A stretch of DNA of 64,000 nucleotides. Source: Pseudomonas fluorescens. Lineage in GTDB: Bacteria > Pseudomonadota > Gammaproteobacteria > Pseudomonadales > Pseudomonadaceae. The stretch covers positions 62,001 to 126,000 of the forward strand of contig NZ_CABVHY010000014.1 in NCBI RefSeq assembly GCF_902497875.1. The letters run 5' to 3'. Below the pieces are notes generated by a model. That model saw nothing but the letters and a program-made list of their open reading frames with translations, was not told where the DNA came from and did no database searches. Made by a program: the position numbers and the translations under genes. Below, piece after piece: positions 17,945 through 26,987 of this stretch (position 1 is its first letter; each line of letters starts with the position of its first letter).

Positions 17945-18641
17945 GTTCAGGCCTCCCTGGTCTGTATGGGGTGTACAGAGGGGCTTTATTTCCACCCTCG
18001 TTCAAGCGCTCGCAAGCTTTCACGATGGGGGCTGCGGTGAAAATAGGGTTCTTCTGATGGGCGCGTAAGACGTTTCTTTATATTGAAAGCCAGGGCACCT
18101 GCGAACAAGTCCGAAACCACTAAGTGGCCGTTACCGCAGAAATGGATATGTGCACCAGCGAGAGACAGGTTGGTTGTTAGGCCGTCATCACGCCCTGAGC
18201 CTTTCCGTCAACACGGTTTGGCCTTGTCCGGCTCGCTGATCAAAGGCCGGCCGATAGGCCGCCTCGCTTTGGCTTTTGATCCTGATGTTGATCTTGATCT
18301 TGATCTACCCGCCCCTTCGGCAGGCCGAGTGGAGGTGTTCATCAGGGGGGTGGCGCGTAGCGCCGTCAGCGCAGCTGACTCCGCCGCATTGCGGCGCCCC
18401 ATGATGGACGCCGGAGCGAGGGAACACCGAGCCTTAGCGAGGTGCCGTACGCTCGGGGCGAGCCTTTTGGTTACTTTTTGCTGGGCCGGCATTCCGGCGT
18501 CTGAAAAAGTGACACGCCGTAAGGGCGGAACCCTAAGTGGCCGTTACCGCAGAAACGGATATGTACACCCTCCAAAGATAGGCCGGCTGTCAGGCCGCCT
18601 TCACAAGCAGGCTCCCACAGTAGGTCGGCGCCACACACGAT
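17945..18641. repeat. repeat-rich non-coding region downstream of the chemoreceptor gene
   Basis: There is no credible gene in about 700 bases. The block TAAGTGGCCGTTACCGCAGA occurs twice (starting at 18121 and 18534) with similar flanks (GGATATGT, then GGCCG), framing a 330-base segment that contains a short GATCTT tandem (about 18279-18307). A 189-codon open frame on the plus strand (18083-18652) covers the repeat; its Arg/Pro-rich, low-complexity translation looks spurious. It is probably a degenerate REP-type or mobile repeat pair inserted beside the effector locus. Confidence 0.6.
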
Positions 18642-20261
18642 CTAGATCTTGAACCGCGCCACCGTCGTATGCAACGCCCCCGCCATCTCGGCCAGCTCCT
18701 GCCCGGCCGTGTTGGTATGTTGAGCGCCAAGCAAGACCTGCTCGGAAAAACTACGAATCCCGATCAGATTGCGATCCACTTCACGCGCCACCAATGCCTG
18801 CTGCTCAGTGGCGCTGGCAATCATCATGTTGCGCTCATTGATCTGTGAAATAGACCGGGTAATCTCGTCCAGGGCGTCACCCGAGCGCTGTGCGACTTCA
18901 AGAGTAGCGAGGACCAGGTTGCTGCTGCTTTGCATCGCACTGACCACATGGCCGGTGTCCAGGCGAATATTGCCGATCATCTGTTCAATTTCCTGAGTAG
19001 ACACCTGAGTACGATGGGCCAACGCCCGGACCTCATCGGCGACTACCGCAAAACCTCGCCCGGCGTCGCCTGCGCGAGCCGCTTCAATCGCCGCGTTGAG
19101 GGCCAGCAGATTGGTTTGATCGGCAATACTGCGAATCACATCCAGGACCTTGCTGATATCCTGCACCCGGCCGGCCAAGTGCTGAATGCGAGCCGAGGTA
19201 TCGGTCACGCCGGCAGCCAGTTCCCCTATCGAGACAACCGTTTCCTGAACTTGCTCACGACCGCGCTGGGCGGTCAGCTCGGACTCTCGGGAGGCTTCAG
19301 AAGTGCTGACCGCATTGCGCGCCACCTCGTCGACCGCTGCGGTCATCTGGTTCACTGCCGCTGCCGCTTGCTCGATTTCAAGTCCCTGCAACTGCAAATT
19401 GCTGCTGGTCTGGCTGCTGACCGCACTCAGTTCTTCGGAAGAACAGGCAACCCGATCAACCGAGGCGGCGATATGCCTGATCATCACATTCAGGTTCTGC
19501 TGCATTTCATGCATATTCATCATCAGGCTGCCGCCATCGGTTGGGCGCAGCGGCACTTGAATCGTCAGGTCACCCTGGGCGATTTGACTCAATACGCGTG
19601 CCGCAATATCTGGCTCGCCACCCAAGGGCCTGGTCACACTGCGCGTCACGATTACCGCGGCGGCGATGACCAGGGTCAGACAGAATAGAAACAACCCCAG
19701 CATGTTACGCCGGGCATCGCTGTAGAGTTCTAGCGCGACCTGTTCACGGTCGGCGAATATTTGTCCTTGCAGCGTCATCAGCCCATCCAGGCTCTTATAG
19801 ACCTCAAGTTCGGCCGGAATGACTTTTTGTTTCAGCTGCGCCATTGCTTCATCGAAGGCACCTTGCCGGATCAGCGCCTGCACTTGAGTGAACGCGCCGA
19901 CATAGGCCTCGCGATGCTTTTTCAGGGTTGAATAGGCGACTTTACCTTCAGGAGAAGAGAACAGCGGTTCAAGAGTTTCAAGCGCCGCCGTAATACGTTT
20001 TTTTGTGCTGTCGATAGACTGCTGCACCTGCTGGTTGTCTTTATCGATCAGCAAATCCCGGGTATTCCTGGCGTTATCGCGCACGCCTGTGGCAATGACC
20101 ATGATGGGGCTGATTTTCGGCCAGTCCTGTTGGACGATAATGACCGACTGATCTTTGAGCGTTGCCAGGTCGTGCAGTGCATATAACGCCAGGCCCATCA
20201 GCGCCAGCGGTGCAATGGCAAAACCCAACAAAATGCGTTTGGCGGTACTGAGTCTGGTCAT
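18642..20261 (-). CDS. methyl-accepting chemotaxis protein (4HB sensor, HAMP, MCP signal)
   Basis: A 539-residue membrane chemoreceptor. TM1 is at about residues 12-30, a periplasmic ~160-residue helical sensor (four-helix-bundle MCP type) follows, TM2 is at about 190-210 (LGLFLFCLTLVIAAAVIVT), then HAMP (TRPLGGEPDIAARVLSQIAQ) and the cytoplasmic signalling domain with the hairpin tip [18 protein letters not shown]. The longer frame to 20528 is non-coding; the ATG at 20261 has GGGGAG eight bases upstream. The extended GGEP HAMP form is common in Pseudomonas amino/organic acid receptors. The ligand is unknown. It ends the gene run after nrdG, 47 bases downstream of it. Confidence 0.9.
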   Translation of the reverse strand: MTRLSTAKRILLGFAIAPLALMGLALYALHDLATLKDQSVIIVQQDWPKISPIMVIATGVRDNARNTRDLLIDKDNQQVQQSIDSTKKRITAALETLEPLFSSPEGKVAYSTLKKHREAYVGAFTQVQALIRQGAFDEAMAQLKQKVIPAELEVYKSLDGLMTLQGQIFADREQVALELYSDARRNMLGLFLFCLTLVIAAAVIVTRSVTRPLGGEPDIAARVLSQIAQGDLTIQVPLRPTDGGSLMMNMHEMQQNLNVMIRHIAASVDRVACSSEELSAVSSQTSSNLQLQGLEIEQAAAAVNQMTAAVDEVARNAVSTSEASRESELTAQRGREQVQETVVSIGELAAGVTDTSARIQHLAGRVQDISKVLDVIRSIADQTNLLALNAAIEAARAGDAGRGFAVVADEVRALAHRTQVSTQEIEQMIGNIRLDTGHVVSAMQSSSNLVLATLEVAQRSGDALDEITRSISQINERNMMIASATEQQALVAREVDRNLIGIRSFSEQVLLGAQHTNTAGQELAEMAGALHTTVARFKI

Positions 20262-20308
20262 GTCAAATGCTCCCCGATTGATACCTTGATCATCATCCAT
20301 GGCAACGC

Positions 20309-21004
20309 CTAGCCTCGTAATACAAACTGCGGAAACAACTCGCGCATGGCCGCCCATAGTTCGGCCTGCTCGGCCTGTGCGGAAATACTCGACAGATGTG
20401 GATCGAGCATCCGCGCAGTCCTGACCAGTTGCACGGCAAAGCGCTTGACGCCTAGTGCGCTCAGCCGCCGGGCCAGGATCAACAAACGCTCCGGGTCGAA
20501 CAAGTGCCAATGCACCGTGGTGCGGCACTCATAGTCGACACCGCTGGCCAGCAGATACTCCAGGCTGCGCCAGTTGGCAGTGCCGCTGCCGGCGATGCGG
20601 GTGATGGTCTGGCAATCCTCAGGCAAAGCCTTGATATCGAAGCCGACCCAATCGGCCTCTGTCACGACCCTGGCAAAGCTCGCCGGTTTGATCCCGGCGC
20701 TGTGCAAGCCGATGCGAAAGCCCATCTCCCGCACTTCATCCATGGCCCCGGCCAGGCCGTCCTGCAGCGTCGGTTCACCACCGCTGAACACCACGGCGTC
20801 GAGCAAACCCTGGCGCCGCTGCAGAAACGCCAACACCCGACACCAATCCACTTCTTCGCTGCCGCGAGGCGGGATCAGTTGCGGGTTATGGCAATAGCGG
20901 CAGCGCCAGGCGCAACCCTGGCAAAACAGCACACAAGCCAGTTGGCCCGGATAGTCGAGGGTGGTCAGGGGCACCATGCCCCCGACCCGAAGCGTTCGAC
21001 TCAT
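20309..21004 (-). CDS. nrdG: anaerobic ribonucleotide reductase activase NrdG
   Basis: A 231-residue radical-SAM enzyme. The cluster motif C-x3-C-x2-C is at residues 31-38 (CQGCAWRCRYCHN), followed by the SAM-binding VVFSGGEPTLQ. It uses S-adenosylmethionine and a [4Fe-4S] cluster to create the glycyl radical on class III ribonucleotide reductase. It is longer than E. coli NrdG (about 154 residues) and belongs to the ~230-residue NrdG2/PflA-like type. Its ATG overlaps the stop of the 55-residue glycyl-radical-tail gene by four bases (ATGA), so target and activase are translationally coupled. Confidence 0.93.
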   Translation of the reverse strand: MSRTLRVGGMVPLTTLDYPGQLACVLFCQGCAWRCRYCHNPQLIPPRGSEEVDWCRVLAFLQRRQGLLDAVVFSGGEPTLQDGLAGAMDEVREMGFRIGLHSAGIKPASFARVVTEADWVGFDIKALPEDCQTITRIAGSGTANWRSLEYLLASGVDYECRTTVHWHLFDPERLLILARRLSALGVKRFAVQLVRTARMLDPHLSSISAQAEQAELWAAMRELFPQFVLRG

Positions 21005-21168
21005 TTGCGCCCGGCCAGTGCCGCGCTTTCAGTGAAGTGAACCCGCTCGCGGTGCTCGGACTGCTTGCCCGGATTGAACGCCGCTACCGGACGGTGATAG
21101 CCCATCACTCGGGTCCAGACTTCGCAGCGTTGACGTTGGGCCAGGGGCAGGGTTTGCGATGCATTCAT
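21001..21168 (-). CDS. separately encoded glycyl-radical tail of anaerobic ribonucleotide reductase
   Basis: A 55-residue protein whose RVMGYHRPVAAFNPGKQSEH segment matches the C-terminal glycyl-radical loop of class III reductases (E. coli NrdD: RVCGYLGS...FNAGKQEEVKRRVKH, from memory). The radical-bearing Gly would be Gly23. The ATG at 21168 has a good AAGGAAC site about eight bases upstream, 32 bases after the nrdD stop, and the stop overlaps the nrdG start. The neighbouring nrdD product ends just after its zinc-binding cysteines and lacks this loop, so the two must complement each other. A -1 frameshift at the nrdD stop would also join the frames, but the ribosome binding site favours independent translation. 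Confidence 0.88.
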   Translation of the reverse strand: MNASQTLPLAQRQRCEVWTRVMGYHRPVAAFNPGKQSEHRERVHFTESAALAGRK

Positions 21169-21200
21169 GATGAAGTTCCTTGCAGTTGAGTGAAGCGGAA

Positions 21201-23216
21201 TCAATGAGCGGTGCCGAGGTTCTGCTCACGCAGCAGCAAGACCTCGTCGCATTTGGGACAGAATTCATGTTCGCCATCGAGGTAGCCATGCACCGGACAG
21301 ATGGAGAAGGTCGGCGTCACGGTCAGGTAAGGCAGGCGGAAACGGCCGAGGGCTTTGCGCACCAGTTGCTTGCAGGCCTCGGTCGAGGAAATCCGCTCGG
21401 CCATGTACAGATGCAGTACGGTGCCGCCGGTGTACTTGCATTGCAGTTCGTCCTGAAGCTCCAGCGCCTCGAAGGGATCGTCGGTGAAACCCACCGGCAG
21501 TTGCGAGGAGTTGGTGTAGTACGGGGCCTCGACGCTGCCGGCCTGGAGAATGTCGGGGTAACGCTTGCGATCTTCCTTGGCGAAGCGGTAGGTGGTGCCT
21601 TCGGCCGGAGTCGCTTCGAGGTTGTACATGTGGCCGGTTTCCTCCTGGAATCGCAGCAAGGTGGCGCGCACATGGTCCAGCAGATCCAGGGCAAATTGCC
21701 GGCCTTTCTCGGTGTGCATGCCCTGCTCGTCGCCGGTGTAATTGCGCAGCATTTCATGCATGCCGTTGAGGCCGATGGTGGAGAAATGGTTGCGCAAGGT
21801 GCCCAGGTAACGCTTGGTGTAGGGGTATAGACCGGCATCCATATGGTGCTGGATCACCTTGCGCTTGACCTCCAGGCTCTCCATCGCCAGTTCCATCAGG
21901 GTGTCCAGGCGCTTCAGCAAGCCGCTGGTGTCGCCCTTGAAGACATAGCCCAAGCGCGCGCAGTTGATGGTGACCACCCCCAGCGAGCCGGTCTGTTCCG
22001 CCGAGCCGAACAGGCCGCCGCCGCGCTTGAGCAACTCGCGCACGTCCAGTTGCAGGCGGCAGCACATCGAGCGCACCTGATTGGGTTGCAGATCGGAATT
22101 GAGGAAGTTCTGGAAATATGGCAAGCCGTAACGCGCGGTCATCTCGAACAGGCGGTCGGCGTTTTCACTGTCCCAAGGGAAGTCATGGGTAATGTTGTAG
22201 GTCGGTATCGGAAAGGTGAACACCCGCCCTTTTGCATCGCCGGCCTGCATCACTTCGATGTAGGCGCGGTTGAGCAGGTCCATTTCGACTTGCAGGTCGC
22301 CATAGGCAAACGGCATTTCCTCACCGCCAATGCTCGGAATCTGTTCGCGCAGATCCTGCGGGCAGACCCAGTCGAACGTCAGGTTGGTAAAGGGTGTCTG
22401 GGTGCCCCAGCGCGAGGGCACGTTGAGGTTATAGATGAACTCCTGGATCGCCTGGCGTACTTCCTGGTAGCTCAACTTGTCCTGACGCACGTAGGGCGCC
22501 AGATAGGTATCGAACGAGCTGAACGCCTGGGCGCCGGCCCATTCGTTTTGCAGGGTGCCGAGGAAATTCACCATCTGCCCCAGGGCGCTGCTCAGGTGTT
22601 TCGGCGGGCCGGCTTCGACACGCCCGGGGACCCCGTTCAGGCCCTCGTGCAACAGGGTGCGCAACGACCAGCCGGCACAGTAGCCGGCGAGCATGTCCAG
22701 GTCGTGCACATGCAAATCCGCCTCGCGGTGAGCCGTACCGATCGCCTCGCTGTAGACCTCGTCCAGCCAATAGTTGGCGGTGACCTTGCCCGACACGTTC
22801 AGCACCAGCCCGCCCAGGGAATAACCCTGGTTGGCATTGGCCTGGACCCGCCAGTCATCACGGTCCAGGTACTCGTTCATCGAAGTCGCCACCTCGACCA
22901 TGGTCCGCCGGTCACGGCGCAAGCGCCCGTGCTGTTCGCGGTAGACAATGTAAGCGCGCATGGCGAGGAAATAGCCGGCGTCCATCAGCACCCGTTCGAC
23001 CCGATCCTGGATCTGCTCGACATTCAGTCGCGCCTGCCCTTCCAAACGGGCCAGTACCGCGTCGAGCAACCCCTCGGCCTCGGGTTCGGCGAATTCGCCG
23101 GTGGCCTTGCCGGCGGCAATCAACGCCTGGCGGATCTTGTCCGCATCAAAGGCAACCAGACTGCCATCGCGCTTGTGCAAGCGGTTACACCCTACTGAGA
23201 TCAGCGTGCTCTGCAT
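21201..23216 (-). CDS. nrdD: anaerobic ribonucleoside-triphosphate reductase catalytic chain, lacking the glycyl-radical tail
   Basis: A 671-residue class III reductase. The N-terminal ATP-cone (about residues 10-95: VAFDADKIRQALIAAG), substrate-barrel motifs (HDLDMLAGYCAGWSL with the first active-site Cys; MCCRLQLDVRELL with the second) and the C-terminal zinc site CPVHGYLDGEHEFCPKCD are all present. The protein stops 14 residues after that zinc site. The normal ~50-residue tail with the radical Gly is not in this frame; it is encoded by the next gene at 21001-21168. I take the ATG at 23216, which has GGAG at the right spacing; a GTG at 23231 is an alternative. A perfect Anr-type box lies 93 bases upstream, fitting anaerobic expression. 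Confidence 0.93.
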   Translation of the reverse strand: MQSTLISVGCNRLHKRDGSLVAFDADKIRQALIAAGKATGEFAEPEAEGLLDAVLARLEGQARLNVEQIQDRVERVLMDAGYFLAMRAYIVYREQHGRLRRDRRTMVEVATSMNEYLDRDDWRVQANANQGYSLGGLVLNVSGKVTANYWLDEVYSEAIGTAHREADLHVHDLDMLAGYCAGWSLRTLLHEGLNGVPGRVEAGPPKHLSSALGQMVNFLGTLQNEWAGAQAFSSFDTYLAPYVRQDKLSYQEVRQAIQEFIYNLNVPSRWGTQTPFTNLTFDWVCPQDLREQIPSIGGEEMPFAYGDLQVEMDLLNRAYIEVMQAGDAKGRVFTFPIPTYNITHDFPWDSENADRLFEMTARYGLPYFQNFLNSDLQPNQVRSMCCRLQLDVRELLKRGGGLFGSAEQTGSLGVVTINCARLGYVFKGDTSGLLKRLDTLMELAMESLEVKRKVIQHHMDAGLYPYTKRYLGTLRNHFSTIGLNGMHEMLRNYTGDEQGMHTEKGRQFALDLLDHVRATLLRFQEETGHMYNLEATPAEGTTYRFAKEDRKRYPDILQAGSVEAPYYTNSSQLPVGFTDDPFEALELQDELQCKYTGGTVLHLYMAERISSTEACKQLVRKALGRFRLPYLTVTPTFSICPVHGYLDGEHEFCPKCDEVLLLREQNLGTAH

Positions 23217-23302
23217 TTGGTCTCCAGACACTACATATAGATGTTTTAAAAGCTATAAACACAACATGCAGTGAAGACTACGGAAAAAGTTCCGATCTGC
23301 AA

Positions 23303-23316
23303 TTGATCGACATCAA
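23303..23316 (-). promoter_or_regulatory. Anr/Dnr box upstream of nrdD
   Basis: TTGATCGACATCAA is a perfect match to the FNR-family consensus TTGAT-N4-ATCAA. It is centred 93 bases before the nrdD ATG, implying activation by Anr or Dnr when oxygen is low. Confidence 0.85.
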
Positions 23317-23328
23317 GAATTCGCGGTC

Positions 23329-23352
23329 AAAAAAAGCCGCCAGCGGCGGCTT
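23329..23352 (-). terminator. Rho-independent terminator after moaA
   Basis: On the minus strand GCCGCC-GCT-GGCGGC is followed by seven T residues. It lies about 200 bases beyond the moaA stop and just ahead of the nrdD promoter, and would close the nar-moaA transcript. Confidence 0.75.
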
Positions 23353-23379
23353 GAGGATTTCTGGCTTCACACATTCCCT

Positions 23380-23527
23380 CGTAGCAGCTGGCGAGCCCGC
23401 GAGCCTGCGTTCGGCTGCGAAGCAGTCGTAAAATCAGGCACTGAGGTCTTACAGGTTAACCGCGCTGATCTGATTTGCGACTGCTTCGCAGCCGAACGCA
23501 GCCTCGCGAAACTCGGCAGCTGCTACG
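23380..23527. repeat. REP-like long inverted repeat
   Basis: Two ~57-base arms (23380-23436 and 23471-23527), both built on CAGCTG...GCGTTCGGCTGCGAAGCAGTCG, face each other across a 34-base loop. Each arm ends in GTAGCAGCTG or its complement. The same arm design recurs at 56779-56928 and, in part, at 55391-55533. It fills most of the moaA-nrdD gap; the rest of that gap holds the terminator and Anr box. Confidence 0.75.
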
Positions 23528-23549
23528 GGACCGCGTAGCTGCCTAAACA

Positions 23550-24542
23550 TCACCCCCCACTGACACTCATGAACCGCAAGATCTGCACCGCCCCTTCCGG
23601 GTTGAAGTCGTGGCGCAATGGCTTGCCGCGCAAGGCCTTCTGCACCGCGTTGATCAGCGGTTGGTCATCCAGCGGGTAACGACGCAGCAAGCCGCGCAAA
23701 TCCAGCGAGTCTTCCTGTCCAAGGCATAGCAACAACCGCCCTTCAACGGTCATCCGTATCCGGTTGCAGCTGGCGCAGAAGTTGTGGCTGTTGGGTGAAA
23801 TGAAACCGATCCGGGTATCCGGATGGCGTTCCAGGCGCACATAACGCGCAGGTCCGCCGCTGCTCTCGGTACTGTCGAGCAAGCCATGACGGCTGGCGAT
23901 CAGCGCCCGCACTTCGTCACTGGAACAAAACGATTCGCCCCGGGAGCGTCCGACTTCGCCCAAGGGCATTTCTTCGATAAAGCTGATATCGATCTTTTGC
24001 TCGATGGCGTACTGCACCAAGCCCAGGACCTCATCGAAGTTGCGGCCTTTCATCACCACGCAGTTGAGTTTGATCCGCTCAAAGCCGGCACCGCGCGCTG
24101 CTTCGATGCCGCCTAGCACTTGATCGAGATCGCCGTTGCGGGTGATCGCGCGAAACTTCTGGCCATCCAGGCTATCGAGGCTGATGTTCATCCGCTTGAC
24201 CCCGGCTTCGGCCAACGGCCTGGCCATGCGGCCGAGCTGCGAGCCGTTGCTGGTCATCACCAGTTCACGCAAGCCGGGCAAGGCGGCGATGTTGCGACAC
24301 AGCCCGACGATACCCGGGCGGATCAGTGGCTCGCCGCCGGTCAGGCGGATCTTGCGCACGCCCAGGCCGACGAACAGTGTCGCCAGGCGCTGCAGTTCTT
24401 CGAGCGTAAGGACCTGCTGACGCGGCAGGAAGGTCATGTTTTTCGCCATGCAATACACGCAGCGAAAATCACAACGATCGGTCACCGACATCCGCAGATA
24501 ATCGATCTGCCGTCCAAAACCATCCTGCATGACACTGCTCAT
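23550..24542 (-). CDS. moaA: GTP 3',8-cyclase MoaA
   Basis: A 330-residue radical-SAM enzyme of molybdopterin synthesis. The N-terminal cluster C-x3-C-x2-C is at Cys24, Cys28 and Cys31 ([12 protein letters not shown]), the C-terminal cluster is [11 protein letters not shown] with a third Cys in LLLCLG, and the protein ends in the family's essential Gly-Gly. It converts GTP to 3',8-cH2GTP, the first step towards cPMP. I chose the ATG at 24542, preceded by GGGGAAATC, over the longer frame. It is the last gene of the nar operon, 25 bases after the PpiC gene, so cofactor supply is co-expressed with the molybdoenzyme NarG. Confidence 0.94.
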   Translation of the reverse strand: MSSVMQDGFGRQIDYLRMSVTDRCDFRCVYCMAKNMTFLPRQQVLTLEELQRLATLFVGLGVRKIRLTGGEPLIRPGIVGLCRNIAALPGLRELVMTSNGSQLGRMARPLAEAGVKRMNISLDSLDGQKFRAITRNGDLDQVLGGIEAARGAGFERIKLNCVVMKGRNFDEVLGLVQYAIEQKIDISFIEEMPLGEVGRSRGESFCSSDEVRALIASRHGLLDSTESSGGPARYVRLERHPDTRIGFISPNSHNFCASCNRIRMTVEGRLLLCLGQEDSLDLRGLLRRYPLDDQPLINAVQKALRGKPLRHDFNPEGAVQILRFMSVSGG

Positions 24543-24567
24543 CAGATTTCCCCGGTTGGCCTGCTGG

Positions 24568-25542
24568 TCACTGCACCAGCGGTGAGTCGGCGCCCTGCAA
24601 GTGGATACCGCGAATATCCGCGGCACCGATCAGGGTTTGCAGGTATTGCACCAGGGCTTTCTGCCAGACGCCCTGCTGCAACTGTGTGTGGATCGCCGTC
24701 GAGACCACCTCATAGGGCAGCGGCATGCCTTCGATGCGCTGATCGACGCTGACCACGTGCCAGCCGTAACGACTCTCCAGCGGTTTACTGGCCAGGCCCG
24801 GCGCCAGGGTAAACAGCTGACGCTCCAGTTCGGGCACAGTCTGGCCTTTGCTGATCTGCCCCAGCGAACCGCCCTGGGCCTTCGATGGACAGGCCGAATA
24901 GCTCAGCGCCAGCTGGGCGAAGCTTCCGGGAAAATCACCCAGGCGCTGCAGCAGGACTTCGGCCTGATCGTGCGCCAGGCCGCGGGCCTCGGCATCCTCC
25001 GGGTCACATTCGAGCAGAATGTGCCGAATCGCCAGCAACGGCGCACTGTGGAAGCGTGCGCGATTGTTGTCGTAGTAACGAAGACTGGTCTCCTCGTCGC
25101 ACTGCGGGACCACTACCTCCTGTTCAAGTAACAAACGGGTGGCCGCTTCCTCTTCGTTCTCACCGGCAGCAATCTGCAACGACAGGCCGAGTTCGGCGAT
25201 TCGCTGCTGCAACAATTCACGGATCACCAGTGCCCGGGCGGCCAGATAGACCGCCTCTTCGCGGCTTTCGGCCGGGTGATATTGCAGCTCCTGGGCCATC
25301 GCCTCAGGGGTGATCGATACCTCGTTGACGCTGATGATCGGCCACTCCTGCTCGCTGCTGGCGATCAGTTGCGCCGCAGCGCCGTCGCCAGCTGCCGCCG
25401 GTTCAACCGGCAGCGCTTCAAACTGCACTGCTCCGGCCGGCGCGATGTCGACCACGTCTGGCGCCACCGACTCGGCTTTTTTTGAAGAACCGCAGCCACC
25501 GCTGCCCCCTTTACCGCCGCCACATCCACATCCACCTGACAT
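24568..25542 (-). CDS. parvulin-type peptidylprolyl isomerase of the nar operon (NifM-like)
   Basis: A 324-residue PpiC/NifM-like protein. A Gly/Cys-rich N-terminus ([20 protein letters not shown]) is followed by a linker, a SurA-like helical region (about residues 70-160) and a parvulin domain (about 180-290: [20 protein letters not shown], then [17 protein letters not shown]). No signal peptide is seen, so it is cytoplasmic. It sits between narI and moaA, as I recall for P. aeruginosa, and probably assists nitrate reductase folding or cofactor insertion. The cysteine-rich start could bind metal; that is speculation. The start at 25542 has AGGAGA upstream, ten bases past the narI stop. Confidence 0.9.
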   Translation of the reverse strand: MSGGCGCGGGKGGSGGCGSSKKAESVAPDVVDIAPAGAVQFEALPVEPAAAGDGAAAQLIASSEQEWPIISVNEVSITPEAMAQELQYHPAESREEAVYLAARALVIRELLQQRIAELGLSLQIAAGENEEEAATRLLLEQEVVVPQCDEETSLRYYDNNRARFHSAPLLAIRHILLECDPEDAEARGLAHDQAEVLLQRLGDFPGSFAQLALSYSACPSKAQGGSLGQISKGQTVPELERQLFTLAPGLASKPLESRYGWHVVSVDQRIEGMPLPYEVVSTAIHTQLQQGVWQKALVQYLQTLIGAADIRGIHLQGADSPLVQ

Positions 25543-25552
25543 GATTGTCTCC

Positions 25553-26233
25553 TCAGATTTTCTGCCGAACGATTTGATAACGCCGTCCCAGGTACCAGAT
25601 CGGTGCACTGACCATGTGTACAAGACGGGTGAAGGGGAACAGCACAAACAGGGTCAAGCCGAGAAACACGTGCAGCTTGTAGATCAAGCCGACCGGCGCG
25701 ATGGCCGCCGCTGCTTCCACCGGACGCAACAGCACCGTGTTCTGCGCCCAATCAGCGAGCATCACCATTACCGAGCCGTCCATATGGGCGGTGGATGCGC
25801 CAATGGTCAGCAGACCCAGCAACAACTGCACCAGCAGTACCAGCAGCACCACAATGTCCGAAGTACTGGAGGTGGCGCGCACCCTCGGGTCGCTCAGCCG
25901 CCGGTTGACCAGCATCACCAGGCCGACCAGGCACAGCAGGCCGAAGAAGCCGCCGGAGACCATCGCCAGTAGCTGCTTGTTCTCGGTGCTGATCACATGG
26001 TGATAGATCGACGCAGGGGTCAGCAGGCCGACGAAGTGCCCGGCCAGCACGAACAACACACCGATATGGAAGAAGTTGCTCGCCACGCGCATCCCGCGCT
26101 GGTTGAGCATCTGGCTGGAGCCAGCCTTCCAGGTGTACTGCGACAGATCGAAGCGCGCCCAGCTGCCGATCAGGCAAACCGCCAGGGCAACGTAGGGATA
26201 GACCCCGAATAACAACAGATTCCATTTAGACAT
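25553..26233 (-). CDS. narI: respiratory nitrate reductase gamma subunit NarI
   Basis: A 226-residue membrane cytochrome b with five hydrophobic helices. The b-haem ligand histidines are seen in FFHIGVLFVLAGHFVG and, near the end, in LIYKLHVFLGLTLF and FTRLVHMVSAP. It oxidises quinol on the periplasmic side and passes electrons to NarH and NarG. The start overlaps the narJ stop by eight bases. Length and motifs agree with the family (E. coli NarI has 225 residues). Confidence 0.95.
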   Translation of the reverse strand: MSKWNLLLFGVYPYVALAVCLIGSWARFDLSQYTWKAGSSQMLNQRGMRVASNFFHIGVLFVLAGHFVGLLTPASIYHHVISTENKQLLAMVSGGFFGLLCLVGLVMLVNRRLSDPRVRATSSTSDIVVLLVLLVQLLLGLLTIGASTAHMDGSVMVMLADWAQNTVLLRPVEAAAAIAPVGLIYKLHVFLGLTLFVLFPFTRLVHMVSAPIWYLGRRYQIVRQKI

Positions 26234-26987
26234 TACCTACCTCCTTGGCTGGCACGGCGGCCGGCCCTTCTTGCTGAAAATCCACCCAGTGCAACGGCAC
26301 CGGGCTTTCCTCGCGGGCCTTGCCCGGGGCGCTTGGCAGTGAACTGCAACGGTCCTGCTGTTCGGCCTGGAGAAAGTCCACGGCCTCCTCTTCCCAGATC
26401 TTGTCGAGGGCTTCGAGGGAGTCGTCGCGAGGTTCCGCCGCGACCTGCGCACGCAGATCGGCCACCGCCTGATGAGGCTCGGCCCCGGCAATTTGCAGCA
26501 GTGCCCGGAAGCAGCTGGCATAAGCGCTCTCGCGCTCCTCCAGACGTGCCGCGAGCAACGCCAGCAGATGCGAAACATCCGCCAGGCCCTCACGGGCCTC
26601 GAGGTCTTCGCGGGTGGAGAGGTACTCCAGGTACAGCGGGATATAGTCCGGCAGCTCTTTGACGCCGATGGCAAACCCGGCCTCTTCGTATTGCGCCATC
26701 ATGTCGACCATGGCCTGGCCACGGTCGCGGGATTCGCCGTGGACATGCTCGAACAGCAGCAGCGACAGCGAGCGCCCGCGGCCGAACAGCGCACCGTAGT
26801 GCTCCTGCCCGTCCATCAGGTCATTGCCGCAGATCAGCTCGAGCAGCTCAAACAGCGCACCACGCTGCGTGGGGCTGATTTCCCGGGACTGGATAATCGC
26901 CTGCTCCAGTTCGTCACGGCCGGCGACCAAAGTCTCGGTCGGATAATCGAGCAGCAGCGAAATCACTTTGAGAATGCGCATGCTCAT
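26226..26987 (-). CDS. narJ: nitrate reductase assembly chaperone NarJ
   Basis: A 253-residue, mostly helical TorD/NarJ-family chaperone (MRILKVISLLLDYPTETL at the start, then DYIPLYLEYLSTREDLEARE). It binds the NarG N-terminus and keeps apo-enzyme from the membrane until the molybdenum cofactor is inserted. The ATG at 26987 overlaps the narH stop as ATGA, and the end overlaps narI by eight bases, giving tight coupling inside the operon. The C-terminus contains an acidic, low-complexity stretch as in other NarJ proteins. Confidence 0.94.
   Translation of the reverse strand: MSMRILKVISLLLDYPTETLVAGRDELEQAIIQSREISPTQRGALFELLELICGNDLMDGQEHYGALFGRGRSLSLLLFEHVHGESRDRGQAMVDMMAQYEEAGFAIGVKELPDYIPLYLEYLSTREDLEAREGLADVSHLLALLAARLEERESAYASCFRALLQIAGAEPHQAVADLRAQVAAEPRDDSLEALDKIWEEEAVDFLQAEQQDRCSSLPSAPGKAREESPVPLHWVDFQQEGPAAVPAKEVGNV

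Noticed and set aside
18083-18652. 189-codon plus-strand frame in the repeat region
   Set aside because: It covers the duplicated block and the GATCTT tandem, and its low-complexity Arg/Ala/Pro product resembles spurious frames over Pseudomonas repeats.
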